DNA from: Tenrec ecaudatus
Lineage: Eukaryota > Chordata > Mammalia > Afrosoricida > Tenrecidae
Direction: 5' to 3'
Length of the DNA stretch: 64,000 bases
Assembly: GCF_050624435.1 (NCBI RefSeq)
Contig: NC_134541.1
Span: 6,149,983-6,213,982 of the forward strand
A program made the translations under genes and the position numbers. Below the pieces are notes generated by a model. It saw only the letters and a program-made list of their open reading frames with translations. It was not told the DNA's origin and did not search any database. Positions 1 through 12,949 of the stretch are shown in pieces; the stretch's first letter is position 1, and each line of letters opens with the position of its first letter.

Positions 1-400
1 TGGCATGCCTGTGGAATGGACTGTCAGTTCTAGCATAGCACAGGGAGGGGGCAAAAGAGTTATCTTTCCAGACCTGGCAACTAGCTTCATTGTCTGTCTC
101 TTCCTTCCCTGTTTCTCAGAAGGTCTCCTGGGATTGGGCCGCAATCATTTCATTGGAGAAGTAGGTAGAACTGAACTTTCCCATAGAACAAGGAGTAAAC
201 ATGGGGAGAGTTGTGCACAGGGAGGTACGAAGGCCCTGCTTCCCTGGACGTTGGCTTTGATACCCAAAGGGGTGTCTTAGGTGCGTAAGGAGCAGATGGC
301 TTATTTCTTACAGTAGGTCAGTGGCCTCAAATGTCTGCAGAAACCAGACAATTTCTATTATGGAGGGAACTAAACCAATGTTGGTGGTGGAGAAAGGGTT
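1..400. other. Unassigned sequence
   Basis: I see no exon, RNA gene or recognisable repeat here. The short open frame from base 5 has no family features and looks like chance. Confidence 0.5.
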
Positions 401-870
401 TTTTTAAAAGTTTTATTAGCACTGCATCCTCATGTCATACAATTCAGTCACATCAAGAAGAGTTGTACAGCGGTCACCATATTCAATTCTAGAATATTTT
501 CTTCTTAGTACTTGTTATTCATGTCATTATTCTTTTTCTAATTGTTGCAAAAATATACACAACAAAATATTCTCCAGTTCCACAACTTCTACTTCTATAA
601 TTCATTGTCATTGATTATACTCTTCATGTTGTACACCATTATTGATAGCGTTTTTCAAATTACCACCATTGACCTAAACTCAACATCCCCTAAACAACAA
701 CTCTTTCTCCTTCACCCATGGTAACTGTTCGTCGTTTTGTTTCTTTTTTTTAAAGAAGTTTTCTTGATAGAGTATTCGCATACACAGTTCCATGGTTAAA
801 TTGCTTTTAAAATTAGTTGTATAAACATCATCACAATTAGTTATAGTGCTCCTTCCCCTCTTGTTCTAGA
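401..870 (-). repeat. Old L1 3' end, antisense
   Basis: The stretch starts with a T-rich run followed by a block resembling the reverse complement of an L1 3' UTR tail (an 'acaattcagtcacatcaagaa' type motif). The same block recurs at about 15.17-15.45 kb and 23.75-23.85 kb. It represents an older L1 tail type than the 'ttattgggggctcatacaa' type seen at 26, 39 and 55 kb. No coding part is attached, so it is a 5'-truncated copy. The upper boundary is approximate. Confidence 0.6.
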
Positions 871-3800
871 CCTTTGCTCTTTGAGCTATGACCTTGAATT
901 CAGATCCTTCCATTTCTTACCATCAATTTCAGAACTGTATTTTATGTTAATTATTGCTGAGTTTTCAGAATGTTAGTGCATACATCATGAAAAATGAACA
1001 CCAATTTGAGGCTGGAACTACTTTACCCAGTAATTGTGATGGTATGGAAACCTCCTGGTGTCCACATTTTCCCTATTTTCAAATTTATTTGGAAATAAGA
1101 CTCTTTTGACCCCAAGAAATAGAGTTTATTTTATGAATCTCGATGGTTTTTGTCTTAGCTGCTTCTCTTCTGTGACTGGACAAAAAAAATTGTGGAAACA
1201 TTACTATTTGGGTTGCCAAGTGGATACCTTTTGTCCTTGTGTGGTTTTTCTATGTGAAAACTACTTGAGAGGTTATAGGTAAGGGGGGCATTCAGAATAC
1301 CTGGAAAACTGGCAGCACCTTATTATGAAATTTGGTACTGTATGAGAATTTAATATCTACTTGGCATAATAGAACAGCCTGAACATAGAGACTTAAGCTT
1401 TATCTCAACGTCTTGACATAAGACTAGCTGCCTCTGCAATAACAGTTTCTCTAACTTTTTACTTTAGTTTCTCTACCTTTTGTGCTGACCTACTCATATA
1501 TCCTAAAAGAAATACCTTCTCTGTGCTTTAGCAGACACAGGATGTCACACACTATCTCTAGAGGATCCTCCCTCTGTGATCAGATGCAGGAAGTGATAGG
1601 CTCTTCCCAATGGGTCCTGACATACTGACATGTAGTAATCAATTACTCTGTACAGTAGCTCCCCAGGAACAGATATGACTGAGGAAAATGTAATAGCATG
1701 TTCCCACACACACAAAAATTATCCTGTATAGTCCTGTGACCAAACTGTAATTAACTGAGGGGCATGTACACTTGTAAAGTTGAAAATGCAGCTTTTCCCC
1801 ATAAGTTGCCTTAAACCTTCAGAAAGCCAAGAAACCTCTGCTACCAAGAGCAATGACTGTGGGTGGAGCAAATGGAACATGCCAGCAATTGCAACAGCTG
1901 AAAACGAGAGCTACAAAAGGACTTTTTCCCCTGATGGGAGGCCACTGACTCATAAATCAGACCATGCCTCCATTGTGTGCTTTGATAGTAAAAATCTGGA
2001 CATTTTAAGAAAGATGTGTTTAGTTGAAAAGTAATAAAGCTATAGGCAAAATGAAAGTCGAGGTATGGACGCGGGATGGGGCAGACGGCATGTCTGGGAG
2101 AAGGCAAGTACTTTTCAATTGATGGGTAATCCAGGTGGGGCAGCCTGCCACTGGGAAAATGTTTAACATTAAGTGTGTAGACCCCCAATAAAATAAGCCT
2201 GGCATCATGTTTAGACTGCCGTTTTTGAGGTACACAACATCCTTCAGAAGCCACACCAGAAGGATCTGACTTGGAATTCTCACTAAGTGAACTGGACTCT
2301 ACCTTAAACACACCTAGCAGATTAAAGGAACTGAAATACTTTCTTGGGCTTAAAACTGAAACACTGTAGTGTGCAAAGAAGCAGATGACTACTATCCCAA
2401 GGCTATGGGTGTAGAAGTAGTTCTGCCTTTAAGAATGAACATTATGAACATTGCAAACTTTGCCCTATATCCAGCCCTCATGGTGTAAATAGTACCCAAC
2501 ACCTAAATTGATAATCTGTGCAAATCAACAATCAAGTATTGGGGCCTAAAATAACTGACCTGTGCATGTATATTTTTCTTCTTTTGACAATATTTAAAAT
2601 TTTGTACCTTTGGATAATTCAATGAAAATATGAATAGAACTACTATGCCCCATGGAAAGGATTCACAATGTTCTCCAATAAAATAAGGGTATCTCTAAAG
2701 TGAACCAGAGGCGCACACACAAACAGAGACATATGAATTGATTTTGAACTTGCATTTAATCATAACCCTAATCTAAGAAGAATTAGTTATTATAATGTGG
2801 TCTTGCTTGATACTAGACCTCATGAAGTGATCACTGAGTCTATGGTTGCTTAGCAAAGTGTAGTGAAGAAAGCAGATAGTGCCTGACTATCAGAAATAAT
2901 GGCATCTAAGATCTTAAAGGTTTGTCTTTAAACAAGTAGTCATCTAAGTAGGGCATCGGCTAAGTCCACATGGAAGAAGCACACCAGCCTGTGTGGTCCA
3001 AGGATTTGTAAAACAAAGCAAAACCAAATGTCTAATCCCAGGTTAAAGGCAACAGTGATGCCTAGTCCAGTGAAAGGCAAAGACAAAGTGAATCATCCCA
3101 CAGTTTCAAAGGCAACAAAGGAAAGGACTCCTTCCCCCAAAGATGAAAAGAACTAAGAGGAACACCAAAGCCCTCCAGAAAGGAAATTATCTGCCAGTGC
3201 CCGCCCACCCCCACGCCCCCTGGAAAATCCATGGATGAAAGGTCTGAAGATGAAGCCCAGTCGGGATGAACGTGGTGATGGTTTGGGGAGACATTTTATT
3301 AAACAGAAAGAAAGAACCTTTTTATGATAGAACATGGTTTTGGCTGTGGCTTGACTTGTGGGCTTTGAAGCCTGGCTTTTTTGGGGGGATGTAACATTTT
3401 CTTTCTTAAAATATTGTATCTTTTAAGTTACATCTCTTGGATATTGGTCTTCTCTTTGCCATCACCACCCTACCCCACCCTCAATGAAAGCCATGTTAAA
3501 TTAATCACTGGATTGACTACTTCATCTTTTTTATTTTAATAGAAGTTTGTAACGCAATAAGATTTTAGATGAACACTAAAAAATTTGCTTTTTGTTACGT
3601 GATGGGAAGTTGAATTGTAATAAAAAATATAATATGGTTTTAGTTAAAAAATTCCTTTTTCCCCTTGCACCTAAAAAAAGTCCTTTAATTACGAGCTTTT
3701 ATTATCTATATACATGAATATCAATGTGTTTTAAAAAATCATGACCTTAAACTTCCACTCATGAGACAGGTAGGAGAAGAAGATGAATTCTAAGTGGTTA

Positions 3801-3898
3801 CTAAAAGTATTTCTATTTCTTTATCTTGTGGGAGGGGATGGGGATGGGGTTGCCTGACTGAGGATGCCGGTTTCCTTTTTATTCATCACATCTCACAG
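871..3898. other. Mostly unassigned; L1 snippet and a possible retrocopy
   Basis: No exon with splice sites is apparent. At 1780-2034 (+) an 84-codon open frame is followed within a few bases by AATAAA, which would fit an old retrocopy, but the protein is not recognised. At about 2967-3000 a short piece matches the 'tggaagaagcacaccagcc' module of the L1 3' UTRs elsewhere in the window. The rest looks like ordinary old intergenic sequence. Confidence 0.35.
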
Positions 3899-4076
3899 CA
3901 GTGGTTCTCAACCTGTGAGTCACATCCCCTTTCACAGGGGTCACCCGATTCATAACAGTAGCAAAATAACAGTGATGAAGTAGCAATGGAAATAATTTTA
4001 TGGTTGGGGGGCGGGTCACCACAACATGAGGAACTGTATGAAAGGATTGTGGCATTAGGAAGGTTGAGAACCACTG
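3899..4076 (+). mobile_element. SPIN-like hAT nonautonomous element, copy 1
   Basis: The element begins CAGTGGTTCTCAACC and ends GGTTGAGAACCACTG, giving perfect terminal inverted repeats. The interior carries the shared block of an 'ATTCATAACAGTAGCAAAA' type. Flanks are TCTCACAG (3891-3898) and TCTTAGAG (4077-4084), a 6/8 match as expected for an old 8-bp hAT target duplication. It is 178 bp, with no coding capacity. SPIN in tenrecs was acquired horizontally (established knowledge). Confidence 0.88.
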
Positions 4077-6550
4077 TCTTAGAGATTTGCAGGTGACCCT
4101 CTATCCTATGCAGTCTTTAAGAAGCAAAAAAAAAGGGTCGCCAAAACTGAAATCACTCTTGGTTTCAGATCTCATTTTCTAATGGTTCATGTTTTTAAAA
4201 TATGTGTATCCTTTCTGTTTTTTAGATAAAATTTTACCAATTATATTCCCCAAACCCAGAGAAAAGCACACCAACAAAAACCCTCACGTTGAAATGGCAA
4301 GGCCAAGCTCTGCATCCCAGTAACTTTTCTTCTCAAACTGACCATGTTGTTTAGGTTTTAAGCAAAAAAAATACCAGTTTGTGTGAAAGTAAAAAAGCAA
4401 AAAAAAAAAAACCAAAACCTGGAGGAGGAAACAGTCCTAGAGCTCTGAGTGCGCAGTTGGCAGGAGGCTAACGCCCCAACCCACTGGCAGGTTCCTCCAT
4501 CTGGAATATGCCTCCAGCGACTCCCCTGTGACCATGGACCAGGGATGGGAATGACCTTGTTCTTCGTACACTGTAGGGTGGGTTAGCCTGCAGTTTTAGG
4601 TTAAAATGTGACACAACGTGATCTCCCCTTTGATCCAATGTATATTGTTCCAATCTTTAATATTTTGTTTTCTTTTCAACTGAGGATTTTTTTCTTCTGT
4701 CGTTAATGGGTGGTTATGTTTGATTTTGGACATTTTTCTGTATATGAAATCCGGGATAGGTACATCTGTAGAGACAATGGTGTTCATAGTTTCCTAGAGG
4801 CATGGCAGGGGAGGGGGTGGGGAATGAGGAACTAACAACAATGAGTACAAGGAAGAAGGAATGCCCTAAAATTCATTATGTGATGGTTACAATGCTTGGT
4901 GAATATGATTGAGCCAATAAAATGTATGCTATGTGAATGATAATCCAGTGAAACAGAAAAAGCAATGACGCTAGAGTTCAAGCCAATGAAGGGGCTCCAG
5001 AGAACACACAGGGCGTTCCCAGTAGTAGCACTAAATTCTCAAGGACAAACTATTAAAATTAATGAACCTTAGAAGTTTTGGGCACAGGTACTACTCTTTC
5101 AACTCTTAACCCCATGATTTTACATAAGCAACACGTTTCCTGCCAGGACACCTGGTAATCAAAAAGACAGATTGATACAAGAACTAAGGACCCCAAATCA
5201 AATCTGAACCCCTTGATTTCCATTTGTTCCAAAGCCTTGATATTTTTTCCCAATATGCCACCACAATCGTGCCATCCACCAGTTCTAAAAAGGAATAGAC
5301 AGCCAAGGATTGAATAACAAAAACAAAAAACATGCAAACCACAAGTACTAGTTACAGCTTCTGTTGCTCACCAGAGCAATCTGAGGCAGAATTGACTTAG
5401 CAGAAACCTCCTCCTGCTAGACACTCCTTTTCCCTACTCTATATGTCTTTTGAGAACTAGAAGGCTGTTTCTGGACTGGGAAGAGATCTCACAGTTATGA
5501 GTATTAATGCTGCTGAGCATAGATTCTGGGTCTCTTTTTTTGTCTGTTCTAAAAACCTCAGATAAAAGTAGCAGAACCTCCACCTTCTAAGTCTAGGAAA
5601 CACTGAAATCGTCTGGCTGGCCTTTTGAGAAAGGAGCTCCACCTGTAATATTCTCAGGGTAATTTTGCAAGGTCAGAGTTTTGTCTGCCTGCCCTTTGAA
5701 AGAGGAGTTTTCTGCTGGATGTATCAGTACAGGGATTATGTGGGAGTTGAAGGTAGACTTTACGGACTATGAGGAACCGAGAACGATGAAAGATAAGGCG
5801 TGAACAGCGTGGAGACTAGGATAAATTTCAGACGTCATAGTACTGATAAAAATAGTAAACTTTTAGGAAGAGTAAAAAAAAATAAACTTACTTTGAGTAA
5901 CAAGAGTTAATATATAGGGTAGCCTTTGTGTCCAGACAAAGTTGTGAGCTTGGACAAACTCACTCTGGTAAACCCACAACTCAAGAGCGTGGAAGATGAG
6001 AAACTCCATTAACAGCAGGGAGTTAACAGTAGAGGCATAGTTGAGTGGGTGACATTGGACTGGGCTCTGAATCGAACCTGCGCTCTTTCCCTTGTTGACT
6101 TTGTAACTTAGAGAAAGTTACATTTGTGTATGTGACTTTTAAAACTGAGGAGCTGGCGTAATTGAAGATGGGTTATTTCAGGCCTAAATTAAAACTGCAT
6201 TTGAATTAAACTTCATTCTGACTTCCAGCATTCTGATTTTGCGGAAAAGACAATTCAATACGCTTGTCAAAATTTAACTGCTTGTAAAACAGAGGGCAAA
6301 AGTCAGGGTTTCTGGCTTGGCTAAGAAACTGTTGAAGGTGCCTGTTAAGAATGTTTACTTAGTTTAGTTCAAAAGAATACTTTTGGCAAGTTTGTACCAG
6401 CCAGAGGTTAGGAACTAGGATTGGAATTAAAAGTGTCAAATAGAACCTGTAACTACCTCATAACTCTGTAACCGTGAGGAAGCAAACACCAAACAAACAA
6501 ATCTTAGTCCTGATTTGCTGACTCGTCCAAGTCGATTTAATTTTCAATCA
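4077..6550. other. Unassigned sequence
   Basis: I find no gene or confidently named repeat. The short antisense open frames at 5059-5337 and 5457-5642 lack any family motif and have no splice-site or polyA context. Old, diverged repeats may be present but I cannot name them. Confidence 0.4.
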
Positions 6551-6559
6551 CTGAGCTCT

Positions 6560-6992
6560 TCAGCACCATCTTTGTAAATTTATAACTAAGATCAAGATTA
6601 TAACCTTCAGATAAAGGGAGAGAGAAGCTACAGCTGTGATTTAAAAAAATTAGTTCCAGAATGCTTTGTTAACTCAGAATGTAACAAAAAGGCTTACTGA
6701 TGTTAAGAAAGGGTTTTTGTTTTTAAGTTTATAGTTAAACTGTTTTTGTTTAAGAAAATGTTTTTGTTTTTAAGTTTGTAGTTCAGTAACCCTTTGTAAA
6801 TTTTGCTATGCTCTTCCCCCACCCTCCAGCCTCCCCACCACCATGTCCCCACCTTTGACTGATCAAAACTGTTTTCTCTCTCACTGCAATTTGGACTACA
6901 TGGCAGCAGTCTGCCGGAAGGCAGATATGTCTCTTCTCTTTTGAAATGTTTTTTATCACTTCAATAAAACTTTGTTGCTGTAAATTCTAACA
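6560..6992 (+). mobile_element. Possible solo LTR fossil
   Basis: The stretch ends with a pyrimidine-rich block, an AATAAA signal at about 6964 and a GT-rich tail, the layout of the 3' half of a retroviral LTR. No internal genes are attached. The family and the 5' limit are not resolved, so the call is tentative. Confidence 0.3.
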
Positions 6993-7429
6993 GTGTATAT
7001 CTGTATGACAAAACTTTGCTTCTTTTCAATTTGCCAAACAGAAATGACAGATGTAGTTGTGAAAGGGGAGGCAATCCATGTAAACCTACTAGCTCAGAAT
7101 CTGGTAAGTGGTAGGCACTGATTCCAGTTTGGGGTCAATTCTGAGTCATTATTGAACCTGACCAAAGCAGCAGGACAGTCCCTCTGTGACTAAGGCTGCT
7201 TCTCCGAATGGAGAGTAAAGCCTCACACTGCTGACTCAATTATAGGTTGCTCCAGTCTTCAGGACTTGGTTCTCTGACTCTCTCACAGACCATTACTTTG
7301 GGTTCTCCTCACCTCGATACTTCTGTCATGCCTGCCCACACAGTTCTTCCCATCTGGAGAGCTAACACTGTCGCATCCACCACTGTTCTTCTTTACAGCT
7401 TTGTCTAATGCTCAATGTAATTTCTGCCT
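6993..7429. other. Unassigned sequence
   Basis: No exon or named repeat is recognised between the two LTR-like blocks. Confidence 0.4.
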
Positions 7430-7812
7430 CGGCACAAAGACTCCCTGACTTTCTAGCTCTACCTACTAGAGGAAGTTATATATCAGGAAAATATCCCAGC
7501 CCAGTCCAACTCAAGTCTGTAAGTTTGATACTAGTCCATAAATCCCTTTGCAGACTCACATGCAATGATGCTGAATGCAGGAAGATCACAGTCTGGTGGG
7601 TGCAAAGTCTTGTGGATCCAATGGCAGTGGAAGCATCACAGGGCTCTGGCAGCAGGAAGGTGAAAGCAGAGAAAAAGGGTAGATTCCCAGGACCCTCCTG
7701 AGAAGGTTACAAGGAATCACCATCAGGTTGTGACTTGATTGACAGGTTGAATTCCACCCCGACATTTTTATATATCTTCAAGTTGACATGAAATTATGTA
7801 ACCACCACAGAA
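7430..7812 (-). mobile_element. ERVL/MLT2-type LTR fossil
   Basis: Read on the minus strand the block starts TGTGGTGGTTACATAATTTC and passes through the 'cttgtggatccaatggcagtg' region (on +) typical of mammalian ERVL/MLT2 LTRs. The same region occurs in the opposite orientation at about 62.57-63.12 kb. It is an old, diverged, separate LTR with no internal genes attached. Confidence 0.55.
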
Positions 7813-8137
7813 CAATGTCCTGTTTATAACAATTTAATTCATAAATTCATATACTGTAATATTAAAGCTGACTTCAAACAAAGGGATGCAAGGGAACAAA
7901 AACAATTTATTTTCTTATGCATGGATCCTGATTGTGGAGTTATAAAATCTTGTACACATCATGGAGAGAAGTGCATAGGATGCCTAGTAGAGCTTAATCA
8001 AGGGCAGTGTAGCAGTGAGGAATTACTAAACCGTAATGCAGGCTGAACATGATGGTGGGACAAAAAGGAAGTAAAAGGAAATAGAGGAAAGAACCAGGAA
8101 GCAAAGTACACATATGGAGGTCTAAATACAGGTGTGT

Positions 8138-8880
8138 TAGTGTTCTCTAGAGAGTCAAAACCAGATTGCTAATAATTATATATATATGTATAAAGATAGA
8201 TATATTAACATAAGAAATGAACTGTTAAATTATATATAGATAAGATAGATATATAATACAAGAAACGAACAGTTAAATTATAAAGCAGTGAGGCACTAGC
8301 AGTCCTTTAAGTCTTGAGAGCTGCCAGTTCCTCCTCTGTAGAGAGATCTGGGCTATATATACCCAGGCAGCAAACAGCAAGGTAGGTCACCAACTGTCAC
8401 CAACTGTCGGTCCCCAGCTCCAGAGATATACATTCCAATGGTGTGGGCTTAAAGAGACCTCAGTTTACAGCAACACAGTCCACAGGCTAGGCATCCCACA
8501 GGTAGTGTACCCTTTAAATTAAGGCACAGAACAAGCAAGGCAGCCGCACGCTGGTCCAATGATTAAAGAGCGAGAGACAAGAAAGGTGAGGCTCACTGAG
8601 CCATTTATCTCTCCGCCCTTCAATTAATCCCACTTGTCTTTATCGGCCAGGCTGGCACAATAAACTATCGCAATCTACCCCTTGCCAACCTGGCACCTGT
8701 ACACAATTCTTGAGCCATATATACTTATATAATTTCCAGACATTGATGGAATCACACTTATACTTACTATCAATCATCTATCATACATATAAATGAAAAC
8801 ACACTGAGTCAAATTGTATCTTATATACCCGAACAAAGGAAAGATATGCAATAATCACATAAAAAGAAAGTACATTGACA
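8138..8880 (-). mobile_element. ERVL-type LTR (3' LTR of the adjacent fossil)
   Basis: On the plus strand the block opens TGTGTTAGTGTTCTCTAGAG, the reverse complement of the conserved 3' end of MLT2/ERVL LTRs. It lies immediately downstream, in minus-strand sense, of the pol remnant at 8944-10690, so it is read as that provirus's 3' LTR. It contains AT-rich simple repeats near its end. The inner boundary is approximate. Confidence 0.55.
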
Positions 8881-8943
8881 GTTACAAACCTTGCTTTTGC
8901 AATTGATCACGTGGTTGTAGTTGATAGGTAGAACTACCTTCTA

Positions 8944-10690
8944 CTAGTACCATTCTGTATTACCTTTGCCCTCAGCAAGCACCTCAGCTGGCTGTGGTTT
9001 TTTGCCTGGTGGGGTGACCCAGACCTTAATTCTTGAGGGGTCTGGGTCATTATAAATCCTTTCAGGATTGGGTTGCTTTAACTTACCATTTACTTTAATC
9101 ACAGGGCATGGTAACACTAAGAGTCGGCCTATGGGATCTCCTGGATTCCAGACATATTCTTCTTTACCTCCATTATGTAGGACCAGTCCAATTTCTCCTT
9201 GGTAGTCAGGATCAATCACCCCACTTAGTACGGTGACACTCTTCCTGACCTGTTGATCCAAAGGCATGAGAAGTCCAAAGTGGCCAGGGGGCATTCTCAG
9301 CTGCCAGTTCAGTGGAATCCGTGCTGTGTTTCCAGGTGGGAGAGTTCCTTTCTTTGGGACCAGGACCTCCAGGCCTGAGGAACACAGGGTTGCTGGGACA
9401 GGAAGCAAAAATGCTGCAAGGGGATCACTAGGAGTAATAGTGAGTGGTCCACTCCAGCTTCCACCCCTTGGTTCCTCGTCCCATGAATTCTGGCTATTGG
9501 AGACACAGCACCATATATTGGCCACTGGTTTAGCGCGTATATAGCTTCCTGGAGAACATTGCCCCAGTCCCACAAGTTGTTGCCACCTAATTGGCACAGT
9601 AATTGTGTCTTTAGGAGCCCATTCCATCGTTCTATCAAGCCGGCAGCTTCAGGATGATGAGGAACATGATACGACCAGTGGATTCCATGGGAATGGGCCC
9701 ATTGCCGCACTGTATTTGCTGTAAAGTGAGTTCCTTGATCTGAAGCAATGCTAGGTGGGATGCCATGCCGGTGGATGAGGCATTCTGTAAGTCCACGAAT
9801 AGTAGTTTTGGCAGAAGCATCACGTGCAGGGAAGGCAAATCCATATCCAGAGTAGGTGTCTATTCCAGTAAGAACAAAATGCTGTCCCCTCCATGATGGA
9901 AGTGGTCCTATGTATCATATCTTGGACTTAATGTTGGTTTCTGGAGGAATGGTCTCATATCTTGGACTTAATGTTGGTTTCTGCTTCTGGCAAATGGGGC
10001 ATTCAGCAGTGGCAGTGGCCAAATTAGCCTTGGTGAGTGGAAGTCCATGTTGCTGTGCCCATGCATAACCTCCATCCCTGCCACCATGTCTACTTTGTTC
10101 ATGTGCCCATTGGGTGATAACAGAAGTGGCAGAGGAAAGAGGAGAACCAGTCTCCACAGCCCATGTCATCTTATCCACTTTATTATTAAAGTCCTCTTCT
10201 TCAGAGGTAATCCTTTAGTGAGCGTTCACGTGAGATACAATTACCTTTACTTTCTTGGCCCATTCAGAGAGGTCTATCCACATACCTCTTCCCCACAGCT
10301 CCTTGTCACTGATTGTCAAACCAGGGTCTTTCCAATTCCCTGACCATCCAGCTAAGCCATTAGCAATAGCCCATGAATCAGTATACATTCTTGCATCTGG
10401 TCATTTCTCCTTCCAGGAAAACTGAACAGCTAGGTGCACTGCTCAAAGTTCTGCCCATTGGGAGGGTTTTCCTTCACCACTGTCCTTCAGGGAGATCCCA
10501 GAAAGGGGCTGTGGTGTTGCTGCTGTCCACTTACAAGTGACACCAATATATCATGCAGAGCCCTGCGTAAACCAAGCATGACTTTTTTGGTCTTCAGTTA
10601 AAGTATGGTAAGGAACTGCCCAGGAGGCCATAGGTGCAGACTGGGAGAAAGAAGGTAATGTGACAGGAATGGAGATAATTAAGAATAACC
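8944..10690 (-). mobile_element. ERVL-like endogenous retrovirus, 3' part of pol (fossil)
   Basis: Minus-strand reading gives, in order, an RNase H-like stretch (about 10.7-10.2 kb), an integrase core region (about 9.85-9.35 kb) and a dUTPase-like domain (about 9.3-9.0 kb, with GVIDPDYQGEIGLV). A dUTPase lying 3' of integrase is the known signature of class III (ERVL) elements. The copy is clearly broken, with several interruptions, and lacks gag and most of reverse transcriptase. Its divergence suggests an old mammalian insertion. Confidence 0.75.
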
Positions 10691-10935
10691 TAACTCATAG
10701 ACAAGAGAACTATGAGGCATAATCACAGACAGTTTGGAATACCAGACAGACAGAATAGGCCCATGTGGGCTTTTCTCCTGGACAGTTTGGAACACCAAAT
10801 TTACAGATTATAGACAAGATCTCATAGATATAGATATATGTCAGCCCTATGAGTTGCCATGTTCAGGGATTTACATCCCAGCCTGTACTTAACAAACGTG
10901 GCCAGAGCAGAAACTTAGAATTTTCTAATCCAGAA
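10691..10935. other. Unassigned sequence beside the ERVL fossil
   Basis: No exon or named repeat is recognised. It may be further diverged retroviral sequence, but nothing diagnostic is visible. Confidence 0.35.
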
Positions 10936-11125
10936 ATGAAGGAGCCCTGGTGGTATAGTGGTTACGCATTGGGCTATGCTCCACATTGTTGGCAGATGGA
11001 AACCACAAGCAACTCCTGAGGAGAAAGACTGGACTTTCCATGCCTATAAACAATTACAGTCTCAGAAACCCATGGAGGGTCACTAGGGGTCAGCACGGAC
11101 TCGATCACAGTGAATATTTTGGTTG
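10936..11125 (+). repeat. AfroSINE
   Basis: It opens GGAGCCCTGGTGGTATAGTG, the tRNA-derived 5' end of AfroSINEs. It continues through the 'cagtctcagaaacccatgg' block to a 3' part related to the shared 'cgactcgatggca' tail. The SINE family is restricted to afrotherians, which dates and places the genome. Confidence 0.85.
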
Positions 11126-12323
11126 GTCCAGGAATGAAGGCTGTAAAGGGATGGTGAGTGGCAACCAGAGATCTCTCGAAAGAAAAGGGGCTTCAGCAAT
11201 CAGTGGAGGTCTCTGGTGCTTCCACTCATGATCCCCTTAGCCAAGCAATTCATGGGGACCCATCGCCAAGGAAGGTTCCCTAAATGGGGTTGCTCAGCTT
11301 ACTGGAAGGCCTCTGTAAAGTCCCAGATTGTAATTGCCAAAATGGTGCTGTCAGAGGGTCTGGGAGATCCTGGCACTGCGTTAGTCCAAGACAGAGACAA
11401 GATTGCTTCAAGGAATTCCAAGTTTATTCTTGAAAGTGCCAACAGAAGGAAACATGGTTCTACCTCCAAACTGTTTCAGAGTTCAGTTAAAAATCCAATA
11501 ATTTGTATGCCTTAAACTATGTGACCAGGAACAGGTTTTGCAATGGTCCCAGGAGATAAATTACAGGTTTTATAATTGTCAGAGGACTTTCAAGCAATGG
11601 CACAAAAGGGAGCAAGGTTCATAAACAGTTTACACTTCCCCAAGGAAGAGTCAAGCCATTAATTGAAATATTCATTACTCCAGGGGCTGTCAGACCAGTA
11701 CACCTTAAACGTTGAGGCTCCATTGCTGACCTACATGGCCTTGCCCTCCCTTTCCTGAATTAAGAGCATCCTTCAATCATTAACAGGTTTTGCAACAGGC
11801 TGAAACTGTGATTAATTAGCAGGAATTTTTTTCCTATAGAGAAGGGGGCTGTTACTTCCTGGGTCCCTGTTATTCTTGGGGTCATGGTCTTGGGAGTCCC
11901 ACTAGTCTCTATCAGATCTGTAAACTCAGCTTTTTCTTATGATTTTGAGTTTGGTTTTACATTTTTCAGCCACTCTTTCCAGGACAGAGTGGTTAGTAGT
12001 CGTAGTCAGTCACCATCTAGTTTTTCTGGTCTCAGGCGAGTAGAGGCGATGGTTTATGTGGTCCATTAGTCCTTTAGACTCACTGTTGCCTAGAATCTTT
12101 GCTTTTCTTCATTTAAAAAAAATGGGTATTTAAAATCATTTTAGTAGAGGGTCTTACAGATCTTCATTTTTCTCTGGTCCAGATGGGAAGAGAACAATCT
12201 TTGTATCTTAGATGACTGTCCGAAAGTTTTAAAGTCTTTTTAGTTACTTCTCATCAGAGCAGGAGGTAGAGCATGGTCTTTATGGACTTTGTTATGCCAA
12301 TTGATCCAGATAACCCCTTAGAC
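11126..12323 (-). other. Mostly unassigned; possible antisense LTR at about 11370-11860
   Basis: At about 11.42 kb a 'tttattcttg' motif (AATAAA on the minus strand) is followed by several hundred bases that resemble an antisense LTR in layout. No internal genes are attached and the family is not named. The remaining sequence to the next SPIN element contains no recognisable exon. Confidence 0.3.
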
Positions 12324-12517
12324 CAGTGGTTCTCAATCTGTGGGTTGTAACCTCTTTGGGGGTCGAACGACCCTTTGACAGGGGTTGCCCGATTCATAAC
12401 AGTAGCAAAATTACAGTGATGAAGTAACAATGAAAATAATCTTATGATTGGGGGGGGGTGTCACACATGAGGAACTGTATTAAAGGGTCAAGGCATTAGG
12501 AAGGTTGAGAACCACTG
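12324..12517 (+). mobile_element. SPIN-like hAT nonautonomous element, copy 2
   Basis: The ends are CAGTGGTTCTCAAT and TTGAGAACCACTG, with the usual SPIN interior. Flanking octamers CCTTAGAC (12316-12323) and CCCTAAAC (12518-12525) match at 6 of 8 positions, consistent with an aged 8-bp hAT target duplication. The length is 194 bp. Confidence 0.9.
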
Positions 12518-12889
12518 CCCTAAACTATGGCCCCAAGAGCAAGTAAATCCTGGTAGAGAAAAGAAACCAAACCACCTGCACTTGACCAGACTTCATGCTG
12601 ATCTAATGTGACCCCAGGTGCTAAGAGTAGAACATGATTAGTAGCCCAGAACTTAACCCTTTGTGCCACCCAGGAATTCTTTTCTGGAATTCCAGCAGGT
12701 ACAATGACGTTAGGTAGACCACCCTGTCTTCAACATCACAGTTGCAAAATCACAGGTTTTAGCCAAATACAGAGGCCAGGTTGAGTTCAGATAATCTAAG
12801 TTTATTTCTGCAAGAGCTTGACAAAAGGAAATAGTGGGCTTAAGACTCCTAAAAAATTGCTTTTAAAAATTCAGTGAAACATGGAAGAA
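12518..12889 (-). other. Unassigned, possibly old retroviral sequence
   Basis: The minus strand reads open over roughly 200 bases (about 12.74-12.53 kb) in a protein-like way, which could be a remnant of an endogenous retrovirus, but no diagnostic motif is visible. At 12881-12930 a short L1 3' UTR snippet (GGAAGAAGCACACCAGCC) directly abuts the following CpG island. Confidence 0.3.
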
Positions 12890-12949
12890 GCACACCAGCC
12901 TGTGTGACCACGAGGTGTTGAAGGGATCAGACGCTCGGGTTCCAGGCCA

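Noticed and set aside
1841-2311. A 156-codon minus open frame
   Set aside because: No family motif, no splice or polyA context, and the opposite strand offers an equally good reading with a nearby AATAAA; too ambiguous to call a gene.
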